Notes under the pieces: generated by a model
Told to the model about the DNA's origin: nothing
Seen by the model: only the letters and a program-made list of their open reading frames with translations
Databases searched by the model: none
Shown: one piece after another, positions 48,319 through 55,526 of the stretch
Position numbering within the stretch: position 1 is the first letter of the stretch
How the letters are laid out: each line of letters starts with the position of its first letter
Made by a program: the position numbers and the translations under genes
DNA from: an uncultured SAR116 cluster alpha proteobacterium
Lineage (GTDB): Bacteria; Pseudomonadota; Alphaproteobacteria; Puniceispirillales; GCA-002684695
Assembly (NCBI GenBank): GCA_902522415.1
Contig: CABYVI010000005.1
Span: 1 to 62,647 of the forward strand
DNA length: 62,647 bases
Reading direction: 5' to 3'

Positions 48319-48486
48319 TCAATGATTTGATTCAACGTTATCACAAGCAAATTCTAAAATTCTTTTGTTTCTTTGTGGAATAGGTGAACTTGGATAAACT
48401 AAATAATTTTTATCAAGACAGATTAATTTTATATGAGTTATAAACTTTAGATTATTTTTCAGTTGATAAATAATTTTTCTTTCAAA
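48319..48486 (-). pseudogene. C-terminal relic of a LysR-type regulator (GcvA-like)
   Basis: A 55-codon minus-strand frame, with a stop just upstream of it, reads like the end of a LysR substrate-binding domain: ...KFITHIKLICLDKNYLVYP followed by a SPIPQRNKRILEF segment, comparable with the YYLVYP-x(10-14)-F-DW ending of GcvA-like regulators. Nothing of the rest of a LysR gene (helix-turn-helix or central domain) is left. The relic overlaps the end of the membrane-protein gene (48459-48878) in another frame, as if a deletion joined them. I judge it from pattern memory only. Confidence 0.4.
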
Positions 48487-48878
48487 CTAATTAATAGCGT
48501 TCCATAAACGAAAAGCTTAAAAATTGACGCATACATTGCTTCAGGAGCAACTTTATATTTATCTCTACCAAGTGTAAAAGCTAAATTAAAATACGTTCCA
48601 GTATTATAAATAAAATTTGCTAGAAAAACTATAAATCCTAAAACAAAGAAAGCCCAATTACCCTGAGGGCCAATAATAATAATAAATATAGCTGTGAGTG
48701 ACTCAGCTGTTGGCCATGCAGCAGCAAACCTCTGAACTAAAGTTGCAGAATCGTCAATATTATATCTTCTAAAAATTCCTTTGGCTTCCCATAACTGAAA
48801 AGCATAAAATCCAGGAGTTAAAATACATCCAACTAAAAAGAGTAAAAACAAATATATATTATTAAAATTTTCAACCAT
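48459..48878 (-). CDS. Small hypothetical membrane protein (four helices)
   Basis: A 139-residue protein with four hydrophobic segments (about 6-26, 57-75, 78-96 and 112-130). I do not recognise a named family; the pattern resembles small uncharacterised inner-membrane proteins with GIFRRYNIDDSATLVQRFAAAWPTAESLTA, a conserved-looking loop between helices one and two. Start at the ATG 48878 is chosen because GGAGA lies six bases upstream and sits inside the longer TTG-initiated frame. The 3' end runs over the LysR relic. Confidence 0.6.
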   Translation of the reverse strand: MVENFNNIYLFLLFLVGCILTPGFYAFQLWEAKGIFRRYNIDDSATLVQRFAAAWPTAESLTAIFIIIIGPQGNWAFFVLGFIVFLANFIYNTGTYFNLAFTLGRDKYKVAPEAMYASIFKLFVYGTLLISLKEKLFIN

Positions 48879-48928
48879 AAATTTCTCCAATTGTAGTTTT
48901 ATAACTAATTAAATTAATTTTTCAAGAA

Positions 48929-49402
48929 TTATTGACATTGAGGTTTACTCATGTGGCAATATTGGTAAGGAAGATTAAATTGTGCATCTTTGTAACCATT
49001 ATCGGCAGCCATCTTCCACCATATTTGTGCTGTATCAGTGTTAACATCTACACCATAGCCATTCCAATACATGTCACCTAATTTATACTGAGCGTAAGGA
49101 TTTCCATTAAGGGAAGATTTTTTATACCACTTAAAGGCCATTTTAAAGCTTTTGGCGACACCCCAGCCATTAAAATACATGCCTGCAATATCAGATTGGG
49201 CCCTTGGGTCTCCATCTTTGGCTAAAGTAGATAAAAGTTTAAAGGCATTTTTATAATTTTTATTTTTATATTCCTCTATAGCAACGTTATAATCATAATA
49301 ATATTTTTTTGCCTCTAGAAACCAATCATCTTTGTGGCTTTTATCATTAGCAAATGAAATAAAAGAAAAAAAAGTTATTAATATAAAAATAAGCAACTTC
49401 AT
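48929..49402 (-). CDS. Secreted Sel1-repeat protein
   Basis: A 157-residue protein with a signal peptide (cleavage after SFISFA near residue 18) and three Sel1-like repeats: AFKLLSTLAKDGDPRAQSDIAGMYFNG, the next beginning AFKWYKKSSLNGNPYAQYKLG, and the last AQIWWKMAADNGYKDAQFN. Such solenoids act as periplasmic scaffolds for protein contacts. Two cysteines at the C-terminus (QYCHMSKPQC) may form a disulfide. It stands alone between the membrane protein and a divergent LysE gene; the partner is unknown. Confidence 0.85.
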   Translation of the reverse strand: MKLLIFILITFFSFISFANDKSHKDDWFLEAKKYYYDYNVAIEEYKNKNYKNAFKLLSTLAKDGDPRAQSDIAGMYFNGWGVAKSFKMAFKWYKKSSLNGNPYAQYKLGDMYWNGYGVDVNTDTAQIWWKMAADNGYKDAQFNLPYQYCHMSKPQCQ

Positions 49403-49552
49403 AGTTTATTGTCTAATGGCAATTAATTTATTTTAATAGTTAGCCCAATACTTTTTTATTTCAATATTAAGCAAGGCGTTTGATTTAATTAGTTAAGAAA
49501 TGACATTATTAAATTATAGTAATGTAATTTATTGTTATTATTATAGAGCATT

Positions 49553-50176
49553 ATGGATATTAGTTTTTTTTTATTAGGTTTCTTGACTGGGTTGAGTTTT
49601 ATTCTTGCGATAGGTCCTCAAAACTTATTTGTAATAGAGCAAGGCCTTAAAAATCAATTTGTTTTTACGGTATGCATAATTTGCTCAGCATCAGATTTTA
49701 TATTAATTTTTACTGGTATATTATTGTTTCATTACTTAGAAAGTTTACTAAATTCGACAGTAGAAAACATTTTAAGTATTCTCCTAATTTTATTTTTATC
49801 AAACTTTATAAGAAATAAATTAAAGGAGAGTAGATCCTCAATTTCAATTAATTTTGAAGAAACTTCAAATACGTTTAAATCAATAATTCTAAGAGTTCTT
49901 GGATTTACATTTTTAAACCCTCATGTTTACTCAGATACGGTCTTTATTTTGGGCAATATGTCAAAAAACTTCATATTTAATCATAAAATTAGTTTTGGGA
50001 TTGGTGCTTCGTTTAGTTCATTTTTCTTTTTCTTCATGATTGGATACTTATCTAAGTACTTCTCAAAATTTATTAGTAAGCCCAAAATTTGGAAATTTTT
50101 GAATATGTTTATTATAATATTTATGAGTTTCATAATATTGTTTGTAATACATGATATGATAAACTCAAATTTATGA
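49553..50176 (+). CDS. LysE/ArgO-family amino-acid exporter
   Basis: Inner-membrane exporter of 207 residues with six hydrophobic segments. The family N-terminus is seen: FLLGFLTGLSFILAIGPQNLFVIEQG, then CSASDFILIFTGI and FTFLNPHVYSDT with the conserved Asn-Pro. These resemble the LysE/ArgO branch (basic amino-acid efflux) more than RhtB. No LysG/ArgP-type regulator is next to it; the LysR relic 1.1 kb away is on the other strand. The methyltransferase gene follows after 17 bases. Confidence 0.85.
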   Translation: MDISFFLLGFLTGLSFILAIGPQNLFVIEQGLKNQFVFTVCIICSASDFILIFTGILLFHYLESLLNSTVENILSILLILFLSNFIRNKLKESRSSISINFEETSNTFKSIILRVLGFTFLNPHVYSDTVFILGNMSKNFIFNHKISFGIGASFSSFFFFFMIGYLSKYFSKFISKPKIWKFLNMFIIIFMSFIILFVIHDMINSNL

Positions 50177-50193
50177 AAAGGAGTTAGAAAACT

Positions 50194-50979
50194 ATGAGTA
50201 TAACTGATGAAGGAGAGTATGGGAAAAAACAAATAGACACCCTTGAAATGATATGGGGTGAGGGCTTTCTATCGCCTGGTGGGTCTCAAGAAATAGATTT
50301 AGTTTTAAATAATAAATCTATAAAAAATTTGACAATACTTGATATTGGTTGTGGGGCTGGAAGTGCAGCTTTTCATTTTATTCAAAATCATTCTGTTGGC
50401 CATGTTACTGCTGTTGACGTTGAAAAGGAAGTTATAGACAGAGCAAACGAGTTAAAATCAAAATATAGTTTTGAAAAGCTTGTAGATTTTAAAGTTATTG
50501 ATCCTGGCCCGCTTGATTTTAATGATTCTTCTTTTGATATGGTATTTAGTAAAGATACTTTTTTACATATAAAGGATAAGGAAAGTCTTGCTGAAGAATT
50601 ATTTAGAGTTATAAAACCAGGTGGTTTTGTATGTGTAAGTGACTGGATGAGGGTAGATGACAATTATCCATCTCAACTTATGCAGGAATATATTAAAATG
50701 GAAGGTTTGAGTATGAATATGTGTTCCTTAGAAAGATACTCTAAAGCATTAAAAAGTGCTGGGTTTGAAAATATTTTTTTGAGAGATAGGAACGCTTGGT
50801 ATCTCAAAGTTGCTAAAAAAGAATTAAGTGATTTACAGTCTATCTACAATAAAAAACTTATTGATATTCTTGGTAAAGACGATGCAGAATCTACTATTAA
50901 GATTTGGGAAAAAATGGTTGAGGTTTTAGAAATTGGAGAGCACAGACCGGGACATTTTTATGCTGAGAAGCCACTTTAA
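50194..50979 (+). CDS. SAM-dependent methyltransferase, phosphoethanolamine/dimethylglycine N-methyltransferase-like
   Basis: Class I methyltransferase of 261 residues. The SAM-binding motif ILDIGCGAGSAAFHF is at about 47-61 and motif II-like PLDFNDSSFDMVFSKDTFLHI follows. The N-terminal LEMIWGEGFLSPGGSQE closely resembles the GEGFVSTGG signature before motif I in phosphoethanolamine and related glycine/sarcosine/dimethylglycine N-methyltransferases, so an amino-group acceptor is likely. An AAAAGGAG ribosome site precedes the ATG. It converges with a TTAA overlap on the ketopantoate-reductase-like gene. Confidence 0.75.
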   Translation: MSITDEGEYGKKQIDTLEMIWGEGFLSPGGSQEIDLVLNNKSIKNLTILDIGCGAGSAAFHFIQNHSVGHVTAVDVEKEVIDRANELKSKYSFEKLVDFKVIDPGPLDFNDSSFDMVFSKDTFLHIKDKESLAEELFRVIKPGGFVCVSDWMRVDDNYPSQLMQEYIKMEGLSMNMCSLERYSKALKSAGFENIFLRDRNAWYLKVAKKELSDLQSIYNKKLIDILGKDDAESTIKIWEKMVEVLEIGEHRPGHFYAEKPL

Positions 50980-51896
50980 AAATTCAGTTCGTTATTCCTT
51001 ACTATTGATGAAAGAATAAAATTGTAAGGTGTTTCAACTCCAACCTCTTTTCCCATTAATTCAACGCGTCCATTTATAAAATCAATTTCAGATTTTCTTT
51101 TAGAAATATGGTCTAAAAGCATTGATGGTTTTGCAGTTGGCATTTTTTCACCAAAATCTTTTACATATTTTAGAGGTTTGTCGAATGACAACGTAATACC
51201 TTTTAATTTAGATATTTCATATGCTTCAAGAGTACATCCATTTGCTACCTTCCAGTAACTTTTATTTTTTATTAATTCTCCAACACTACAGTTATAGACT
51301 GTACAAGGAGCGCTAAACGTAACGTTACATATAAATTTTTCCCAAATTAATTGATTAATATTTTCATAGGCTGCAACATTAAAACCTGCTTCTAACCATA
51401 AATGCACAATTGAACTAAGGCGTTCGGTAATTCCTCCATCCAATTCACCAAACCGAATTAGTTTCATTGCATTATGATGTATATGTCCTGGTTTAATAAT
51501 AGAAGCTCCAAATCCATCTGCAACTCCTACCATCAAATGTTTTTTCGGAATATAATTCCCAATTTCATCAGATGATCCAATTCCATTTTGAATTGAAATG
51601 ACAATTGTGTTATCTTTAACAATTGTTCTTAACTCAGAAGCTGCATTTTTAACGCCACTAGCTTTGGTAGATATTATAATTATATCAAAATTTATTTTTT
51701 GAGGAACTTTAATAGATGCTATCAGAGATTTATAAATGTTATTTCCACTGGCTCCTTCAACTTTTAATCCAATTTTATTAATTGCATTAATATGCTCTTC
51801 CCATTTATCTACTACAAAAACTTTATTGCCCTTTTTGGAAAGTAGAGAGGCGTAAATGGAGCCCATTGCGCCGATACCATAAATAAGTATATTCAT
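50976..51896 (-). CDS. Ketopantoate reductase-family protein (ApbA/PanE-like)
   Basis: NADPH-dependent dehydrogenase of 306 residues: Rossmann loop YGIGAMGSIYASLLSK (5-20), the conserved SIQNGIG motif (NADPH/substrate), and the catalytic Lys in WEKFICNVTFSAPC with Asn. The C-terminal helical domain ends KSEIDFINGRVELMGKEVG, the usual ketopantoate-reductase pattern with Glu-Ile-Asp-Asn replaced by EIDFING. It may make pantoate, but the family also includes enzymes of other 2-keto acids, and no pan genes are nearby. Confidence 0.85.
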   Translation of the reverse strand: MNILIYGIGAMGSIYASLLSKKGNKVFVVDKWEEHINAINKIGLKVEGASGNNIYKSLIASIKVPQKINFDIIIISTKASGVKNAASELRTIVKDNTIVISIQNGIGSSDEIGNYIPKKHLMVGVADGFGASIIKPGHIHHNAMKLIRFGELDGGITERLSSIVHLWLEAGFNVAAYENINQLIWEKFICNVTFSAPCTVYNCSVGELIKNKSYWKVANGCTLEAYEISKLKGITLSFDKPLKYVKDFGEKMPTAKPSMLLDHISKRKSEIDFINGRVELMGKEVGVETPYNFILSSIVRNNELNF

Positions 51897-51928
51897 AAAT
51901 TTTTATTTTTATACAATTATAGGTTGAG

Positions 51929-53101
51929 TTATTCAAAAATCAAAAGAAATCCATAACTAAAAATGATAGCAGGAATTGCACTATATAAAGTGGCGAGTAA
52001 ACCAACTTTGGGTGCTATTGCTAAAACAGGGAAAAGGGCATCACCATCATTGCTTATAGCGTTTCCTATTTGAGCTGACAAAGGTATTACTCCCATAAGG
52101 TAAATGCTTGTAATTATTATTTGAGGTCCGCAGCCAGGTATGAAGCCAATAAGCACAGCAATTAAAGGGGCAAATATTAAGTAGTTACTGAATAAAATTT
52201 TCAAATCAAAAGAAGTATAAAAAATTACTAGTTCAAATAATAAAAACGCTATAACCACCCACATTGTTACAAAGTTTGTGTCTAAAAAAGTTCTTTCTAA
52301 TGGTGTTCCTCCATCTAAAGAAGTTTTTTTATAAATTTTTCCTTTAGAGGCAATTAAATGAAAAATTATTAACAAAGAGCCAGCTATAAAGCCAATTGAA
52401 GTTCCTGTTTCTCTTATATATTTGTTTTGTAATAGTTCATTTGCATCAATCTGAAAAGCCATCATAAGTCCAATTACCAAACCAGGTAATAGTAACACTA
52501 GCCATGTAAATTTGAAAAATTTATTACTTTTTGGTTGAGAAGAGTCTTGTTCTATATTCATGAATTTTTTTGGTACTAAAAAACCTTTAGGGTGTGTGTA
52601 ATCAACTAACCAACCAGACAATAAACCAACAAAAAAACCTAAAATCATTATAAAAAACCCAGTTTTAGGTTCACTTGCAATTAATAAAAAAGCAGCATCA
52701 CCCATTGTAGATGTTAAAACTGCAACAACTGAACCAAAGCTTATATTTCCTGTTGTAAATTGAGTAATTACTAATAAAGCACCCCCACATCCTGGGAGTG
52801 CTCCGAGTGCTGAGGCAGCTGGGACTTGAAAAATACCCCCATTCTTCAGTTTTTTACTTAAATTTATACCAAAAATATTCTCTGCCCCATAAAATAATAG
52901 AAGTACTGCAGCAACAAATACTGATACTTGTAAATAAGCATCTGCAATGCTGTTAATAATGATATTAATTAATTCGTTTTCTATTTTTGCTATTAGTATA
53001 TTTGTAAAATTAAAAGCTATTAACAAAAAAATTGTAGAAATGATTAATAAATTAAAAAAAGCCATATTGAAAGGCTTATATCGTTGAAATAAATTATACA
53101 C
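51929..53101 (-). CDS. Putative manganese/heavy-metal transporter (10-TM, ArsP_2-like)
   Basis: Polytopic membrane protein of 390 residues with about ten helices in two pseudo-symmetric halves. Each half carries a Gly-Pro-rich pore-like motif: SALGALPGCGGALLVITQF (about 97-115) and GFIPGCGPQIIITS (near 335). The following VAVLTSTMGDAAFLL matches, from memory, the family annotated as putative manganese transporter or 10TM heavy-metal exporter. Direction and metal are not established. GTG 53101 is used as start; an ATG 12 codons later (53065) is an alternative. No yybP-type riboswitch was seen upstream. Confidence 0.7.
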   Translation of the reverse strand: MYNLFQRYKPFNMAFFNLLIISTIFLLIAFNFTNILIAKIENELINIIINSIADAYLQVSVFVAAVLLLFYGAENIFGINLSKKLKNGGIFQVPAASALGALPGCGGALLVITQFTTGNISFGSVVAVLTSTMGDAAFLLIASEPKTGFFIMILGFFVGLLSGWLVDYTHPKGFLVPKKFMNIEQDSSQPKSNKFFKFTWLVLLLPGLVIGLMMAFQIDANELLQNKYIRETGTSIGFIAGSLLIIFHLIASKGKIYKKTSLDGGTPLERTFLDTNFVTMWVVIAFLLFELVIFYTSFDLKILFSNYLIFAPLIAVLIGFIPGCGPQIIITSIYLMGVIPLSAQIGNAISNDGDALFPVLAIAPKVGLLATLYSAIPAIIFSYGFLLIFE

Positions 53102-53240
53102 TTGGATTTAGCTCATAATAATAAATGTAGTTAGATATTAATTTTTTAGTATAGACTAAAATTTGAATTTATCAAATTATTATTAATTGCAAAAAGCCAT
53201 TTATTTGTTATATAATTATCTGAAAAGGATTAGTTGCTTT

Positions 53241-54080
53241 ATGTTCAATATTCAAAGAATTGATTTCAAAAAAAAGAATGCTAAGAGTGATTTTTTTACT
53301 TCCTTTCAAAATACTGGTTTTGCTGTTATTGAAAATCATGATATTTCATTCGATTTGATTGATAGTGTTTACAGTGAGTGGGAAAAATTTTTTAGCTCTG
53401 AAGATAAAATTGATTTTAAATTTGATACTAATACACAGGATGGTTTTTTTCCTTTCAGAAGTGAAAGCGCAAAAGATAACCCTGTTAAAGATTTAAAAGA
53501 ATTTTTTCATGTGTATCCTAATACTACATTACCTGAATTTGCGTCTTTAAATACTAAATCTTTGTATAAAGATTTAGTATCTTTGGGGAATGTACTTCTT
53601 AATTGGTTAGATGAATTAACGCCTGAAGATGTTAAAAGCCAATTTTCTGAGCCTCTTTTTAACATGTCAAAAGGAAGTGATAGAAATTTGTTGAGAATAT
53701 TGCATTACCCACCATTAGAAAGTAAAATTGAGGACGGTGCAATAAGAGCTGCTGCACATGAAGATATAAATCTTATCACACTTCTTGTTTCAGGAAGTCA
53801 GCCGGGTTTAGAGGCCAAAGATAAAAATAATAACTGGCATAAGGTTCCAGTTGATAAAGGTATGATAACTGTCAATGTGGGAGATATGCTTCAAATGGCT
53901 TCTAATGGTTACTTTCCATCTACTAGCCATAGAGTTATAAATCCAAAAAATTCTAATCAAAATGTTTCTAGATTTTCATTGCCAATGTTTATGCATCCAA
54001 GAAATGAAGTCATTCTTAAGCCTGGAACGACAGCACATGATTATTTACAAGAAAGGTTAAAAGAAATTAATTTAAAATAA
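53241..54080 (+). CDS. 2-oxoglutarate/Fe(II) oxygenase, isopenicillin N synthase-like
   Basis: Cupin-fold oxygenase of 279 residues. The non-haem iron triad is visible: His and Asp in AAHEDINLITLL and distal His in STSHRVINP, with the co-substrate Arg in SRFSLPMF. The N-terminal DIOX_N part is FFTSFQNTGFAVIENHDI. Start ATG 53241 is preferred to the TTG at 53187 because the core begins FNIQRIDF. Relatives include ethylene-forming enzyme, gibberellin-type and amino-acid hydroxylases, so the substrate is open. Free-standing: divergent from the metal transporter and followed by the tRNA gene. Confidence 0.82.
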   Translation: MFNIQRIDFKKKNAKSDFFTSFQNTGFAVIENHDISFDLIDSVYSEWEKFFSSEDKIDFKFDTNTQDGFFPFRSESAKDNPVKDLKEFFHVYPNTTLPEFASLNTKSLYKDLVSLGNVLLNWLDELTPEDVKSQFSEPLFNMSKGSDRNLLRILHYPPLESKIEDGAIRAAAHEDINLITLLVSGSQPGLEAKDKNNNWHKVPVDKGMITVNVGDMLQMASNGYFPSTSHRVINPKNSNQNVSRFSLPMFMHPRNEVILKPGTTAHDYLQERLKEINLK

Positions 54081-54104
54081 ATTTGATTTAAATGCTTTTT
54101 TTAC

Positions 54105-54136
54105 TTGACGTTCTAAACATTAAGTGAGCATAAAAT
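54105..54136 (+). promoter_or_regulatory. Candidate promoter of tRNA-Ala
   Basis: TTGACG (54105-54110) and TAAAAT (54131-54136) resemble sigma-70 boxes ahead of the tRNA at 54147. The 20-base spacing is longer than ideal, which weakens the call; the -10 to gene distance fits. Confidence 0.35.
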
Positions 54137-54146
54137 CATTAATTAT

Positions 54147-54222
54147 GGGGCTGTAGCTCAGTTGGGAGAGCGGTAGCTTTGCAAGCTTCAGGTCGTCGGT
54201 TCGATCCCGTCCAGCTCCACCA
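54147..54222 (+). tRNA. tRNA-Ala, anticodon UGC
   Basis: A 76-base cloverleaf. The acceptor stem GGGGCTG pairs with CAGCTCC and includes the G3-U70 wobble that identifies alanine tRNA; the D arm (GCTCAGTTGGGAGAGC), the anticodon loop with TGC inside CTTTGCAAG, and the T arm (GGTTCGATCC) are all regular. The 3' CCA is encoded. The gene is isolated rather than in an rRNA operon as far as the window shows. Confidence 0.97.
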
Positions 54223-54260
54223 TAATTTATTATTGTTACTTACTATTGAAAGATTGAAAA

Positions 54261-54356
54261 ATGAAAAAAACTTTTGTAAAATTATTTTTATTATGTACAC
54301 CATTTATTTTAAATGGATGCTCATATATTCCTGACTGGATGCAATTACCATTGTAA
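54261..54356 (+). CDS. Tiny lipoprotein candidate (31 residues)
   Basis: A short frame starting MKKTFVKLFLLCTPF with a basic start, hydrophobic stretch and a lipobox LNGC, so Cys would be lipidated near residue 20. The mature part is only about 12 residues (CSYIPDWMQLPL). It is in the gap between tRNA-Ala and rpmF, with a GAAAGATTGAAAA ribosome-like region before the ATG. The protein is too short for homology-based naming. If real it would be a small outer-membrane or inner-membrane lipopeptide of unknown job. Confidence 0.5.
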   Translation: MKKTFVKLFLLCTPFILNGCSYIPDWMQLPL

Positions 54357-54390
54357 TAAATTAAAAATTTAAAATTAAAGGTTAAAAATT

Positions 54391-54576
54391 ATGGCTGTTC
54401 CAAAAAGCAAAATTTCTTCATCAAAAAGAGGGATGAGGCGTGCACATGACAGGTTAAAAAATAATTCTTATGTTGAAGATAAAGATACGGGAGAGTTGCA
54501 CAGACCTCATCACATTGATTTAAAAACTGGAATGTATCGAGGTAAAGAGTATCTTAAAGTATCAGAAAAAATTTAG
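54391..54576 (+). CDS. rpmF: 50S ribosomal protein L32
   Basis: Large-subunit protein of 61 residues: [22 protein letters not shown] with the conserved Ser-Lys-Arg/Met-Arg-Arg pattern, followed by [22 protein letters not shown]. No Cys ligand pair is present, so this is the zinc-free form. In many bacteria rpmF precedes plsX-fabH; here hspQ follows instead. An AAAGG ribosome site lies before the ATG. Confidence 0.95.
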   Translation: MAVPKSKISSSKRGMRRAHDRLKNNSYVEDKDTGELHRPHHIDLKTGMYRGKEYLKVSEKI

Positions 54577-54594
54577 TTTATTTTAAGTACTATT

Positions 54595-54975
54595 ATGTCT
54601 GCTAACACTACTGATAATTTTGACAAAGTTGACATTGTTTCGAATGTAACTATTGTTTCGCCTGAATTTAATATTGGTGATGTGGTTAAACACAGGCTTT
54701 ATCAGTTCAGGGGTGTAATTGTAGATATTGATCCAGAATTTGCAAATTCTGAAGAATGGTATCAATCAATACCTGAAGAAAGTAGGCCTAGAAAAGATCA
54801 ACCATTTTATCATTTACTTGCAGAAAACTCTGAAACTTTTTATTCAGCCTACGTTAGTCAACAAAATTTATTGCCAGATTCAGAGTCTGGTCCTATCCAT
54901 CATCCTGATATAGATAATTTATTTTCTGATGTTTCAAATGGTAGATATATTCTAAAAAATACATCGCTTAATTAA
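54595..54975 (+). CDS. hspQ: Heat shock protein HspQ (hemimethylated-DNA-binding fold)
   Basis: Small protein of 126 residues with the HspQ/YccV core: FNIGDVVKHRLYQFRGVIVDIDPEF, then SEEWYQSIP, RKDQPFYHLLAE and VSQQNLLPDSESGPIHHPDID. HspQ in enterobacteria promotes degradation of a mutant DnaA and is a specificity factor for Lon. A polar N-terminal extension of about 20 residues precedes the core. Following genes are the SUF regulator and operon; the linkage is only positional. Confidence 0.88.
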   Translation: MSANTTDNFDKVDIVSNVTIVSPEFNIGDVVKHRLYQFRGVIVDIDPEFANSEEWYQSIPEESRPRKDQPFYHLLAENSETFYSAYVSQQNLLPDSESGPIHHPDIDNLFSDVSNGRYILKNTSLN

Positions 54976-55015
54976 TTATTACATTACAGTTGAGAGTCGT
55001 TATCACTTGAAATAT

Positions 55016-55032
55016 TTTAGAATATGTCTAAA
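55016..55032. promoter_or_regulatory. Irr-box/ICE-like palindrome before the SUF operon
   Basis: TTTAGAA-TAT-GTCTAAA matches the iron control element of alphaproteobacterial Irr (TTTAGAA-N3-TTCTAAA) at all positions of both arms but one. It covers a TTTAGA-like -35 that is 17 bases from TATATT (55039-55044), so bound Irr would block transcription of the regulator and suf genes. No Irr gene is in the window. Confidence 0.6.
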
Positions 55033-55061
55033 TTAGATTATATTTTAAATTTTATAGATTT

Positions 55062-55514
55062 ATGATTAAACTCAATAAAATTACCGATTATGCTGTTGTT
55101 ATCTTAGGTCTTCTATCAAGTAGATCGCCTAATAAATTTTCAACTTCAAAAATTTCTTCAGATACAGGGCTATCAATACCCACTGTAGCTAAAGTTTGTA
55201 AATTGCTTAATAATGCTAATCTAATTAAAGCTGGAAGAGGTGCTCATGGTGGTTATTTCTGTGAAACTAAGCCATCAGAAATAAGTGTTGCAGTTATAGT
55301 TGAAGCCATTGATGGACCTATTGCTATTACAGCATGCATAGAGGAATCTGAAGATCTTTGTGACACTCAGTCAATTTGTTTGCTCAGCGGCAATTGGAAT
55401 AAGGCTAATAATGCGATATTAGATGCTTTAAAAAGTGTATCTTTAAGCGATTTGCTTAATCCTGATGATTTTTTTACTCAAAATAACTCTAATTCGCCAG
55501 TTTTGCATTCATAA
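55062..55514 (+). CDS. Rrf2-family Fe-S-responsive regulator of SUF (IscR/SufR-like)
   Basis: Winged-helix repressor-type protein of 150 residues. N-terminal HTH region: KITDYAVVILGLLSS followed by the recognition SIPTVAKVCKLLNNANLI and wing GRGAHGGYF. Three Cys (ACIEESEDLCDTQSIC, spacing C-x7-C-x5-C) suit a [2Fe-2S] or similar cluster, as in IscR. It leads the SUF operon and is 12 bases before sufB, so it is probably cotranscribed and autoregulates the operon. Confidence 0.9.
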   Translation: MIKLNKITDYAVVILGLLSSRSPNKFSTSKISSDTGLSIPTVAKVCKLLNNANLIKAGRGAHGGYFCETKPSEISVAVIVEAIDGPIAITACIEESEDLCDTQSICLLSGNWNKANNAILDALKSVSLSDLLNPDDFFTQNNSNSPVLHS

Positions 55515-55515
55515 A

Positions 55516-55520
55516 CGGAG
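55516..55520 (+). promoter_or_regulatory. Ribosome site that fixes the TTG start of sufB
   Basis: CGGAG lies six bases before the TTG at 55527 and no ATG is close. It supports non-AUG initiation for SufB. Confidence 0.65.
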
Positions 55521-55526
55521 ATTAGA

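Noticed and set aside
48246..48390. Plus-strand open frame of 46 codons (LISICGLEEASQTI...) faintly like the start of a protein tyrosine phosphatase
   Set aside because: No start codon, no ribosome site, no active-site motif; it overlaps the LysR-like relic on the other strand. Similarity too slight to call.
53102..53240. Possible Mn-sensing (yybP-ykoY) riboswitch upstream of the metal transporter
   Set aside because: The 139 bases before the gene are AT-rich and show none of the conserved GC-containing loops of that class.
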